A stretch of DNA of 64,000 bases from Pyrrhosoma nymphula (lineage: Eukaryota; Arthropoda; Insecta; Odonata; Coenagrionidae), in the NCBI GenBank assembly GCA_963573305.1, contig OY754332.1:139183977-139247976 (forward strand), written 5' to 3'. Positions 1 to 9,999 of this stretch are shown piece by piece; the first letter of the stretch is position 1, and each line of letters begins with the position of its first letter. Both the position numbers and the translations under genes were made by a program. The notes under the pieces are model-generated. The model worked only from the letters and a program-made list of their open reading frames with translations. It was not told the DNA's origin and ran no database searches.

Positions 1-43
1 TGCCATATAGCTGTTGGAGGGAATAGGTTGGAACCCTACAGAG

Positions 44-787
44 CAGTGGTTCTCAACCTTTTTTATTCCCACACCCCTAAAAAAATTATTACTTTCTTGC
101 ACCTCTTAAAGTAACTATTGTGCCAATTTTTCCTCCTCGAAACCTCGAGACTCGGAAATCCTAGGAGGTCATCGCGACTCCTGCAAGCACCCTGCTTTTA
201 TTCGGTCCGCGCTGGTGCTGACATCTTTTTCCACTTTCAAGTCGACCTGTGAACATTCCTACCAATCCAAAGTGTGATAGCACCTCCCCTGCTCTCCCCA
301 CTCCTCCACTGGTCAGCTGATTCCCCTCCTGCGCTGACAAAGTGTACCGTGAACAGACTAGCCCTCTTTGAACCTGACCGCGGCCGGAGAAGGACGTATC
401 TGCTTGGTTCCAGTTGACTGTGTTCGTCTTGCATAGACCAAGTTAACGGTATTTAGCCTACGGGCTTGTTTCCTAATGTAATAATGGTGGTTATATATAA
501 ATGCTGTTAATGGAAGTTAATCAAACTGGCTAATGTTTTTGTGATTTTTCTCTCGTTTCCGCCCACCAATCGCAGTCAATTCCCTCGCGACGTAAAATTT
601 CAGTGGCTTGCGTTGCACTATTTATTTAAGAATAAAGGTGAAGGCGACCAAAAAAAATTAAAAGTTGCACAACCCATACAGATAAGATACCCTTAATATA
701 AACAAAAACTTAAATGTTATTTCGCACCCCCTGAGATGCTATCTCGCACCCCCAAGGGGTTCGAGCGCCACTGGTTGGGAAACCCTG
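44..787. mobile_element. hAT-like non-autonomous DNA transposon
   Basis: The left end CAGTGGTTCTCAACC (44-58) pairs with the right end GGTTGGGAAACCCTG (773-787); 12 of 15 positions match as inverted repeats. The 8 bases outside each end, CTACAGAG and CTCAAGAG, agree at 6 of 8 positions, as expected for a worn 8-bp target duplication. An 8-bp duplication and a CAG-type terminus are usual for hAT elements, and CAGTGGTTCTCAACC-type ends are familiar from hAT MITEs of many animals. Subterminal C-rich runs (CACCCC near 70 and 725-755) recur at both sides. There is no transposase frame, so this is a non-autonomous copy of 744 bp. Confidence 0.7.
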
Positions 788-789
788 CT

Positions 790-1010
790 CAAGAGACTCT
801 GAGGCTACTCCCTTGGCTTAGATTGCTTGAAAAATTCCGAAGAGGCGTGTTTCAGTATGGCAGGAAAGATATTATTTTGACCCCGCACAATATCTGTGGA
901 GCTCATAAAGGCGAAAAAATACGAGAGAAACAGTGCCGAACTGATTGGTACAAAACCCCATCTACCTACTCATTAGTGACAATAAAATCAGAGCAAGAAT
1001 AATATTAATG
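790..1010 (+). pseudogene. CR1/jockey-like LINE, RT C-terminal relic
   Basis: Translation gives LLPWLRLLEKF near 808-840 and CRTDWYK near 932-952. The same pattern (LRLLE, then a charged stretch, then TDRYK) occurs on the minus strand at 6,395-6,640 and 15,241-15,420, where it is followed by a SFFPR-like motif. That motif is typical of the C-terminal end of CR1/jockey-type reverse-transcriptase proteins, before the WN.LP segment. Only about 70 residues are left. The relic starts within a few bases of the right end of the hAT-like element, so the DNA transposon probably inserted into an older LINE fragment. Confidence 0.5.
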
Positions 1011-1045
1011 GTTGAAGGCTTAACTTTGTGGAACCTTGTCACATA

Positions 1046-1229
1046 CATGACGAAAGAAAAATTATCTTAGTATATTCCACACTAAAAAAGCTTTATTGCC
1101 GACCCAGGTTTCGACTGCACAGCAATCATTATCAAGGACCTTAATAATGATTGCTGTGCAGCCGAAACCTGGGTCGGCAATAAACCGTTTTTAGTGTGGA
1201 ATATACTAAGATAATTTTACTTTCGTCAT
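1046..1229. mobile_element. Foldback (palindromic) element, 86-nt arms
   Basis: Arms at about 1,047-1,132 and 1,144-1,229 are reverse complements with about five mismatches and a loop of about 11 nt. The outer ends carry ATGACGAAAG / CTTTCGTCAT. The inner part carries GACCCAGGTTTCG and AGCAATCATTA. A single, non-palindromic relative (CGACCCTGGTTTCGACTT, then AGCAATTATCAAGG) lies at 32,240-32,283, which shows the arm sequence is dispersed. No coding capacity. The DNA or its transcript would form a very stable hairpin. A foldback MITE is likely; its superfamily is unknown. Confidence 0.7.
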
Positions 1230-1370
1230 CAGAGCAAGACACGAAGACACTCCGTCAATATACAATTCATTTACGTCCTCTTCTTCTTCCTATTCCTCAT
1301 TCTCTCCCCATGTAGAAGTAGATTAGAGCACTATGAATGAAATGCGCCATCGGATTTACATTTTAACGCT

Positions 1371-1510
1371 CCATCCGACAGACGGAGTGGTCTCCACACA
1401 ACACTCGAGTAGGGATCGGGACTCCAATGAAAAATCTCCGCCACTGCCGAGGTACTAATCTAGGCCCTCTAAGCCAGTGCCCTCTAGCCAACACACCAAC
1501 CCGAGACCCA
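1371..1510 (-). mobile_element. tRNA-derived SINE, family A, copy 1
   Basis: On the minus strand the copy runs: pol III A-box-like TTGGCTAGAGGGC, a worn B-box region, then the family body TGGCGGAGATTTTT and the tail CTCCGTCTGTCGGATGG. The same order is found in five other copies in this window (1,973; 17,621; 33,440; 34,165; 41,190). The B-box is the most decayed part here. Confidence 0.65.
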
Positions 1511-1972
1511 AATTAACTCTTCCAGATGGTACTCATGATTAAATCAGATTATTTTTAGCAGCCTCATTAGAGATTCGTTCTTTTTTATTTAAAGCAACGG
1601 CTTCCAATCGGTAAAGGATCGGTTCCGACATTTACAGCTTCACCGGCACTTCTGAAATTAGTGTGGTTCAATATAGCAACATGTAAGCGGTATTTCGCTA
1701 CGTTCCATCATTTATTAACATATCGGTCAGATTTGGGGTGGAATTCAACAGTATTAACGACGCAGCAGCCTCACTGACTATATGCAACGACGGCTACACA
1801 GCAGCCACCCCAAAGGTTGGCAAGTTATTTGTGGAGGTAGCAGGCAAATTAGATAATTTGCTCCATTAAAATAAGAAGGCTAGGTTAGTAAGTGAAGGGT
1901 CATTTGGGAAATGGAGTGGAGAGAATACCGGCACTCATCACCAATAGGTTCTGATGCCCAGAGATTAACATT

Positions 1973-2120
1973 CCATCCGACGGACGGAGATCTACACTTG
2001 AAGTGATCACCACACAGCACTCAAGTAGGGACCATGATTCCAAGGAAAAATCTCCGCTACCGTCGGGATACGAACCCAAGTCTTCTAAAGCCAGTACTCT
2101 TACCTACCAAATTAACCTGA
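1973..2120 (-). mobile_element. tRNA-derived SINE, family A, copy 2
   Basis: This is the clearest head of family A. The minus strand reads TTTGGTAGGTAAGAGTACTGG (A-box zone) and then GGGTTCGTATCCC, one base away from the B-box consensus GGTTCGANNCC. The body is AGCGGAGATTTTT and the tail ends CTCCGTCCGTCGG. It lies about 460 bp from copy 1 in the same orientation. A functional tRNA gene is excluded because the acceptor stem and anticodon arm do not fold. Confidence 0.7.
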
Positions 2121-5100
2121 TCTTCGTCACTCGAGAGGATTTGACTACATCTCGATGTACTACCATTAGCCGTAGATCCATAAAAAATAAACTCTCTTCA
2201 ACGAGATCAAGATGACTCTGAAAGTTTTCCCTGACTCGAAGAGCGACGCACAAATTAAAAAAAATATCCTGGGAATCCACTAGCATTGGAGGCAGCGGAG
2301 AGATTCGTCTTAAATTCAGAATTTTTCAAAAATATGGCGCAAAGTTTCTCGGAAACCACTTCGACCAGAAGATGTTCCCAGGAACTGTTAAGAAACTATT
2401 GTCATCAATGGACAGCCAACGCGAGCAATTACCTTAATTTACTCCGAAGCATCCCCAACGAAAACCCCGCGGAGTTCTTCGCTAGAACAGTGAATTCTAA
2501 ATCATAGGTTAAAGGCAGTTGTGGGGACTACCGATGGTCAAACCTCGTAATGAAACCATAACTATATGGTCCCTTCGCTCGTGATTCAGCCTCGTCAGCG
2601 AGGGACACTATAGGCGTAGCGAAACTTGGTGGCACTTGTTTGTGAAGCATGACGCAAAGGAGAGGAAAGCATACAAGAAATATAGTATATAGCGGTCGAT
2701 TCTGCCTCTAGAGGTTCCTTTGGGAGTCCTACGGTACCTTTGCCCGCTCATCAACGCTACATACACCCTCGGAGATATCAAATTATCCACTGGTGAGTGC
2801 TATTACGTTTTGCTATATCTACACACGGCGAGAGGCCAGTGACAAAACTTGACCAATTGCAGAAAAATTTAAAGTTTGCAAACTTAAAATGATAGCTTCA
2901 ACCATCGGTAGTCCCAATAAGAGTGCCATTAACCAATTCATGAAATAATAGGCAGCCTCAATGACGAGAAAGGGAAAAATGAAGGAATAAAAGACCATTA
3001 GCACTTGAGTTCTATTTCACTCGTGGCAATGATTAAGGCGGCTAAGAATAATAATAATTTGAAAAATATTCGAAGAGCAAAAAATTAATTATATGAAGAA
3101 AATATTGGATTTTGGAGGGAAGGAGAACTTGCGATATAGGGGAAAGGTAGAAAATCAAAAAAATTTAGGCAATGATCATCAAATGATGGCAGGATTTAGG
3201 AGAAGAGGAGGATTTGGCGATTTCTTCATTTACAAGCGACTGAGAGTGAACTATTCAGGGTGGTGGACGGAGGATCTGGGTGGGAATTGATACCCAGGGG
3301 GATTACGGTAGGGATGCCAGTCCTCCTCCGGATTCCTTGAAATGCACCACATTCCTGGGAGGGCTGAGATAGTGGAATGCTATGTTTCAGATAAACGGAT
3401 GACCAGATTTCATTTAGTCCACCATCCAATGTAAAGCAGCCATTATTAGACGTATAGTCGTGTGTGAAAAATATAAAATTATGATTATTTGTTAAAAACG
3501 AAAGTGAATATTCTCGATAAAAAGTAGGGCAAGGCTGACCTTAAGAGTAAAGGCCAGTATTTAGAACACGAATGTGAACAATTTATTTGAGCAGTACTTC
3601 AAAGAAAATTAATCGAGGTATAAGGGCACAGGGAGGAGAATTGTTAAAGTAAAAGCAGCATATACCTATGGGATATAACTTATGACTGGTGAGGATCTAA
3701 AGAGAGATTTCGTCTTTTTGGGGCATCATATAAAGAAAGGGCGGGAAGGTATATAATCAACACCCACCTCACAATTGCGAAACATGCTAGTACCAGCCAA
3801 GCAAATGTATACCACTGAGACACTGCCGTTGCGGAGTTCACTCAGGAGCCCATTTCAAGCGCGGTTTAAAAAGTCTATAATCTACGGAACACAATAACTT
3901 CCAGTACAAGCACCTAGTTCATGCACAAGGGAAAGCATTACCTCAAGAAATTGAGTTTTCCGCAGGTTTCGGGACAGAATTGTATTTACTGCGTTTAAAC
4001 GCAAGTGTTTAAGTATTAAACACGTATTTAATAATACCAGACTTCTAATATCCTGCTTTTACAATCTCACTTACTAACGTACACAGATAAAATTCCGACG
4101 TTTCTTGCGATATGAACTATTAAGCATTTATTCGGCTAGTTTCCTGCAAAAAGAGCTTCCTGAATCGAATATCTTAAGACCTAAGAACAGTCACGCAACT
4201 AGAATTCTCTCATTCGCCTAGCACTTACAAAGTGAAATTTCAATGTTCTCCGAAAAACAAGTGGTTCAAATGATAATTTCTCGCTGAATAATCGCGCCAT
4301 TTCGGGTAAAACAATACTGGATTCGTGAATACACGGAATGAGGCGTGCGAAGTTTGAGATTGCGTGCAACTAAATTCAAAAGTCGCGCCAAGTTTCGATG
4401 GTGTAGATTAGAAGAGACTTCTTGTTACTACACCCACCACTAGGTGCCTTCGCGGAAGCAACAGGTGCATCGCACGAAAGTCCAACACTGCCGTTCCCGC
4501 TTTCAGTTCCCTCAGGGCGAGCTCGGAGAGGAAGTTGAAGATGACGTCGTACATTGTACTGTACAATACCTCGTACAGAACTTATTGTTAGTAACAGAGA
4601 GACCTATTAGTATGACTAATGTTTCGGGCAAGCAGCTAATCTAGACGAAATTCCTCCTGTAATTGCGATCAGAGTCAAAATAAAGACAATGAAAACAGAT
4701 TGTGTACCGGCCACGTCCCTCGTGACTTCGCTCAAGTGTTCTTTCTCCGACGCCCTCCACTGAATCATAGGGTAGGGAAGAGGTCGCCAAAAAGGAGTGC
4801 GAACTGGAGACCCGTCCATTGTTCATTCCATGAACTATATGATTACAACTAGCTGATTCGGTGAATTCAGGACATTAGATCATAATTGTCATTAACAGAT
4901 AACTAAGGACAGGATAAGACGCCGAAGGTGGGATAATACGCACCGATACAATTATTCGCATTCGCATAATATACGATTGTGGCATGTACGTTAATTCACA
5001 CTTAGGGTGGCATCAACATGAGGAATTGTAGTATTCAATTGATACGTTAAGATTTCCTACCTTTTTACCTGTCGGAAAATAAACACTCGCACTAATTTAC

Positions 5101-5445
5101 CGATAGGTACAGCATTAGAAACGCTTTTACTACAGAAAATATAGAGGACTCAAGAGGTAGGGGTCAAGAACCCCGGATTATTTTCAACGAATCAACTAGT
5201 AGGCACTCATAGCCCGCAGGAATCGAAACTCAAGGCACGAGAGAGCATTTAGCGAAAAATACAAATGCTAGCAAGAGTGGACGAACTAGCATAAAGACTG
5301 AGAGCGCTCGACTCCCGATGCTAAAAATAAAAATTCGACCCTAAGAGGGGCATAGCAATTTAACGAATGGAACTCAGGGAACGGTTGGAATAGTTTTTTT
5401 TACATAAACGTAAAAAAGAATTGGTGTGCTTAAGGCCACACGGGA
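2121..5445. other. Stretch with no recognised feature
   Basis: A+T-rich DNA. All open frames are below 75 codons, and none gives a recognisable domain on either strand. A 15-bp palindrome around GTAC (near 4,550-4,566) is the only local structure noticed. Confidence 0.6.
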
Positions 5446-5702
5446 GAAGTGTAAACTTCAATGGCGATATTCTTATTATGTAACAAAAAACTCCACCACT
5501 ATGAATCGATCCTAGGACCTTCAGTTCGCGAGACAACGACTCTAACCACTACGCCAACTTACTCTGCTACAATAATGGCATTCTCCTGAGTTTACATTCT
5601 GCATGCTAAGCATGACGTTAGAAAAAGTACGTGACGCCCAGAATCCTATTTACCGCCTGCAGAATTTTCTGTGCGTGGTGCGCCAATAGAAGTTTACACT
5701 TC
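5446..5702. mobile_element. Inverted-repeat element enclosing a tRNA-like head
   Basis: GAAGTGTAAACTTC at 5,446-5,459, followed by ATGGCG, is matched in inverse at 5,681-5,702 (CGCCAATAGAAGTTTACACTTC), giving 21-22 bp terminal repeats about 257 bp apart. The interior holds, on the minus strand at about 5,500-5,575, a pol III-like A-box (TTGGCGTAGTGGTTAGAG, a near-perfect match) and a B-box-like GGATCGATTC. The tRNA cloverleaf does not close, so this is not a tRNA gene. It is either a SINE that acquired inverted ends or a MITE carrying a tRNA-like segment. Confidence 0.5.
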
Positions 5703-5735
5703 AAAAACATTCTCCCAAGCAACATTTTCGCGTGA

Positions 5736-5865
5736 TAGATAGAGCTCTTCCAGTTGAATTGAGTTCCATCCGTTACGTCGAGCCTATCCGATCGTCAACT
5801 GCTGTGTTCGTCTGCCTGGGATGTTTAATTGTGAAGTACTACTTGATGCTGGCTTCTGTACACAG
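5736..5865 (+). repeat. Dispersed repeat, copy 1 (partner at 42,947)
   Basis: The order GAGTTCCA, TTACGTCGAG, ATCCGATCGTCAACTG, GTTCGTC and AGTACTACT is shared with 42,947-43,082 in the same orientation, with moderate divergence. The nature of the parent repeat is unknown. The short open frame here is a by-product. Confidence 0.5.
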
Positions 5866-6394
5866 CAGACGTTGTCCCACATTGGCACGGGGAACGTGTG
5901 ATCAGGCGCTTTCACTGTCTTCTGTTAAATACACAAGTTTCCCTAAATGCTGAGTTCTTTCTCCATTTTATCGACGCTTTGAGACCACCCCGACTCTAAC
6001 ACACGGAATGGAAAGAAAGGCGAGAGAGGAGATAAGGTGAGATGTCCGTCGCTACTGAAAGATTACATTGCTCAAGGTCTTCCGATCCACGCCCAGTAAT
6101 TAAGATAAGGAATAACTACGCCGAAAAGGAACGAAGCCTCTCGGAGAATTATTGTGCTGCCGACGCATCACTTGGTACATAAAAATTGTAAAATCATATA
6201 TTTCGTGAAACAATCAACCCTGATCGACGAGTACTCTAAGCACAATTCCAATTTTTTCACATTCTCCATCTACATGTGAATACTACCGTGCGAACCGCTT
6301 TGAGGCCTTGCGGAGGAGGAAGTAAGGAAAAGGGACTAGAAAAGGGAAAGGACGAAGAGTAAGAAGTGTTTTGACGATGCCTCGCTCTTTGTTC
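5866..6394. other. Stretch with no recognised feature
   Basis: Mixed-composition sequence. A purine-rich run lies at 6,315-6,365. No repeat partner or coding signal was seen. Confidence 0.5.
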
Positions 6395-6640
6395 CTGTCA
6401 TTATTGGTGCGTGGGAAGAAGAAATGTTTGTACCTATCAGTTCAGCAGTGTGCCACTCTGCTTTTTCTGCTTCTTGTAGTGCCAAAGATGTAGTGCAGGG
6501 GTAAAGAAATATAGTTCATACCACCCTGAAACTCACGGTATCCAAATATTTCTAGTAATCTTAAACTAGGGAATAACCCCCTACTCTCTAGTAGACTCTC
6601 ATTCCACCAGCTATATTCCTTCGAAGTTTTTAACAAAGTG
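6395..6640 (-). pseudogene. CR1/jockey-like LINE, RT C-terminal relic
   Basis: The minus strand encodes LFPSLRLLEIFGYREF, then YISLPLHYIFGT, then TDRYKHFFFPRT, with a stop just before TDRYK. The last segment matches the TDRYK.SFFPR motif near the C-terminus of CR1/jockey-type RT proteins. It aligns along its length with the relics at 790-1,010 (+) and 15,241-15,420 (-), so all three derive from one family. No RT catalytic boxes are present, so this is a 5'-truncated insertion remnant. Confidence 0.6.
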
Positions 6641-7519
6641 ACTGGATTTTATTTGTATTCGGTCTATTTCGCGTTTAAAATCTTTTGGTGTGGGGACCAA
6701 AATAATTTCGGTATTAGGCTGCGTCTTGGAAAAAATATATTTTCGGGATGACGAACAATGGTTTTAGACGAAGACAGTGAACCAGCAGCAAGCTTGAGAG
6801 GGAGGAAAGGCCGTCTAAGTTATACAATTTCCCAAAGCTTGAAAAGAATAATCCACCCAAAGCGAAAAGAATGACACTGTGCATAGCCATTCCGAGGACG
6901 CCAACATAACCCAGGTTGGTTCACTAAATTCACAAATAGTAGTAATATGTCTAAAACAATTCAAGATCACAATAACTTGACATAATAGCTTAGAGAACTG
7001 CACAGAAGACCCACATAAATCAGTTAGCCAACTATATAATTAATAGAGACAAAAATCCCTTGCTGACATTGAAGAGAGGTCCTCAGCAATTCGTGCGTGA
7101 CAATGAAATCCAACATACATTCGAACGTGACCTTTTATTGTTGAATTCAACCAAAACAAAGCTTAGAACTCACTAATCAAGCAGAGACATTGGCCAATGG
7201 AGAGGACGGGTTTCGGATTCTCCTTCACCTGAGAGACATAAAATTGGGAGAGATTTCCTTCCGAAATGATCGCGTGTTGCCGTTTTTATAAAAGCGAGTA
7301 CAATTCAACTATTGGCATAATAGGAACACTCTCGGAATTGTTCCAGAAGAGGAGCGTAAAGCCTGGGCTGAGATCCGACGGCACAATAGAGAGAGGAACG
7401 GCCTACTCGAAAACTCCATTTTATCAAAAAAATCAATTAGTACCACAAACTTGTACCTTAGATTTTTCGATACATATTCTCATCCTTAACATTTTACTTC
7501 CCATAACGTAAGATCTATC
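6641..7519. other. Stretch with no recognised feature
   Basis: A+T-rich. The longest open frame (about 81 codons, 7,266-7,511 on plus) shows no domain. Confidence 0.5.
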
Positions 7520-7522
7520 TAA

Positions 7523-7738
7523 AGCGGCGATTACACACAGGAGTTGACCCCAATACGAGTCCACTTGGAAGGTGAAACTTGAACATGTATCATACCTACT
7601 CCTAGAGGAGTCCGCCATCGATAGTGGCGGAATTCGATACTCGGATGGAGTAGCCGCCATCCTAGTTGTGATTCCAAGTGAAGTCGACTCGATATAAATC
7701 GATCAGATAGGAGTCAACTCCTGTGTGTAATCGCCGCT
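7523..7738. mobile_element. PIF/Harbinger-like MITE, 216 bp, TAA duplication
   Basis: Terminal inverted repeats begin AGCGGCGATTACACACAGG and continue GAGTTGAC (about 26 bp, perfect), with the exact inverse at 7,713-7,738. TAA lies directly outside both ends (7,520-7,522 and 7,739-7,741). A 3-bp T(A/T)A target duplication is the usual mark of PIF/Harbinger elements. The inverted symmetry continues inwards (CGAGTC.ACTTGGA on both sides, and GTCCGCCATC versus a central GGCGGAATTC), so most of the element can fold. It has no coding capacity. The perfect termini suggest it is among the younger insertions here. Confidence 0.8.
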
Positions 7739-8213
7739 TAAGTAAGCCTATCGAGCCATCGAAAAACTTTCGATTCTTCTTCGCGGAACCGAAAATTCAT
7801 CAAAGATTTCCAAATTGTGCCCCGACTGAAGAAGTTAATTGGATGAAATAAAAATGAAGATTTACTTAACAAAAGCAAAAACATGAAAAACTGCAGCATT
7901 TTGAGATATTAAATTTTAATAATCCAACCCAATGACCTGAAAGGTTCTTTCAGCATCCGGCGGATATTGTAAACAGTACGTTAGCGATGAAGAATCTAGT
8001 AGTACGATAGCGATTGTCAAATTCAGGCGCAGTGACGCGAGGAGCACCTTCCAAGCTTTCGCCCCTATTGCCGGGCACATTATCGAAAGACAGAATGAAT
8101 AGTGAGCTCTTAGGGGTATATACAGTAAGTAATAATTTAAGAAGCTGAAATATACTGATTTCGACCATTTGATTTGTAGCAATCCTATTGGGCCAACTAA
8201 AGATCGGTAGTTC

Positions 8214-8502
8214 GTTTCGTCAGGCAAGCTTTAATTTCTACCTTTAGGATTCTGTCGCCCACCTGTTCAATGTTTACTACCCTCATTACCAATTGTGAAA
8301 TCAGTACCATAGCTACCCCACATTGACTCTCATCTCCCCCACTATAGATTACCCTGAAACTATCACTCCAATAGTCCACGCTATCCCTCCAACTCACCTC
8401 ACATAGCCCCAAAGCGTTTGTTTTCTTTCTCCATTTCATGTTTAATATTTTCTGGCTCCCCAACCCTCAGCATTATCCTTACGTTCCAAGCACCTACTTT
8501 TA
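8214..8502 (-). pseudogene. Non-LTR retrotransposon endonuclease-domain relic
   Basis: Read on the minus strand, the sequence gives GAWNVRIMLRVGEPENI, then after a frame change NALGLCEVSWRDSVDYW, then FRVIYSGGDES, GVAMVLISQLV, and GDRILKVEIKA. This follows the start of an APE-type LINE endonuclease: a WNVRTM-like first motif, the LG..EVRW motif with the catalytic Glu kept as LCEVSW, and the YSG / GVA. / DRI+.+.I.A strands. Database hits to such sequences are often labelled craniofacial development protein 2-like. Only the first 90 or so residues remain, with at least one frameshift. The stretch to its 5' side (8,503-8,900) contains more decayed frame but no motif I can name. C-terminal tails that may belong to the same family lie at 16.7, 17.0, 36.4 and 51.2 kb. 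Confidence 0.7.
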
Positions 8503-9860
8503 TCGGTACTTTCCACCTCCTCTTCTTCTGTCTAGTTCTTGTATCATCTGATGACGTTGTTTTGCAAGGATTTCGTGAGATGACGACCGCGGAGGCCTTG
8601 CCTCCGCAGCTTCCGAGTACCCGCCCTTGTGAGTGGTGTCCCGTAGTTGCAAGGATTTCATTCTCTATTAATGAATTTCACATTCAGGGTAATTGATAGT
8701 TTGTAGGGCTTCCCCACCCCAGCTTCCCAATGGTATTTTTAAAGTGGCACCATCACGGAACTACCTTTCGTCTGGCTCCTACCCTTCGACCTATTTGGCA
8801 CGGGTGGCCCTACCAAGAGCAATAGTAATTGCTCCCGACAGTTCAGCTCTTGGAGTCATTTGAACGCGCAAGCCCTTCCACCACGTCATGTTTGTAGTCC
8901 AAGAGAAGGGAGTTTTTAATTACTCTATAATTACAAGCTCGCGCTATTTAACACATATTTTGAACGAATTGCGTTACTATAAAAAAATACGGCGGTGACT
9001 ATTGCGAATCTAAAGAATGACATCTGCCGGCAGATTACCTAACTTTTCGCCGGCGCACATCGTTCGATTAATCGTTGTCTGTGTGCGCTTAAGTGCGCTG
9101 ATGTGTCCAGATTGGCGCTAACTTCAACACACCGAATGGAAAGCTCCAATAATAATTCAATTTTGGCTGTCAATTTTGAGTACTTCAAGTAAGGTTAAAA
9201 CCGTGGCAACCCCACCGCTTATTTGCTCAATGATATTAATAGCCTAGGATGGGCACGAGACATTGATTTTTAACGGTTTGATCTTTAGTGATTACAGATA
9301 TTGGTGTGCCGAAGAGAAATAATTTCCAGATTTGGAAATAATGGAATAATGCCTTCCCAGCACCGGTGTTAATTCCTGCAAAAACATCTCTAACGGACAG
9401 CATTCATAATGATCATTTGACGACTATAAAAGAAGTTTGCCTCACCTGAACTCGTAAGCTAATGCAATTTAGCCCTATAGTAAAAAAATGTTACTAAAGT
9501 CTGCCATTATAGCCTCCTCAAAAGATATTATAAACCATGGATATTTGATTCTCGATCTTACTTTTTTATTTTTGAAGCACCCAATAATAGAATGATCTCC
9601 ACATCGCTGCCTTAATTTTGATGGTTTCAATGCACGTATGTTAAAAGTTCAATTCATTTTATTTTCATATTTAAATTGAATAATGATGGATATCTTAGTT
9701 ATTTTCCCAGTTAATTTCAACACTCTAAACATTCTTGTTTTATCTAAAAAGCTCCGGTCATTTCAAGATTGCGGATTATTTTTTTATTTTACAAGTTACT
9801 ATATCCAGCACAAAAATTAGCTATTCTTAAATTTAAAAAATCATTCATTTTTCCTTTGAA
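8503..9860. other. Possible 5' LINE remnant, then unassigned sequence
   Basis: 8,503-8,900 lies immediately 5' (on the minus strand) of the endonuclease relic and is more G+C-rich than its surroundings, as the leader of such elements often is. No motif proves it. From 8,900 to 9,860 nothing was recognised. Confidence 0.3.
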
Positions 9861-9999
9861 GACGAGACGAGTCTCGTACGAGACTTGAGACCGAGACGAG
9901 AATGAGGTTCACGGGACGATACTCGGGACGAGACTCAAGATGATACCCGAGGGCGGAAAAACGACACTGAGACGAAACTGACCCAAGTCTCGTCTCGCG
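9861..9999. repeat. Degenerate GAGACGAG minisatellite
   Basis: The core GAGACGAG and its complement CTCGTCTC recur in variant form throughout 139 bp (for example GACGAGACGAG at 9,861, GAGACCGAGACGAG near 9,886, GTCTCGTCTCG near 9,988). Both orientations occur, so the block can also fold. Confidence 0.6.
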
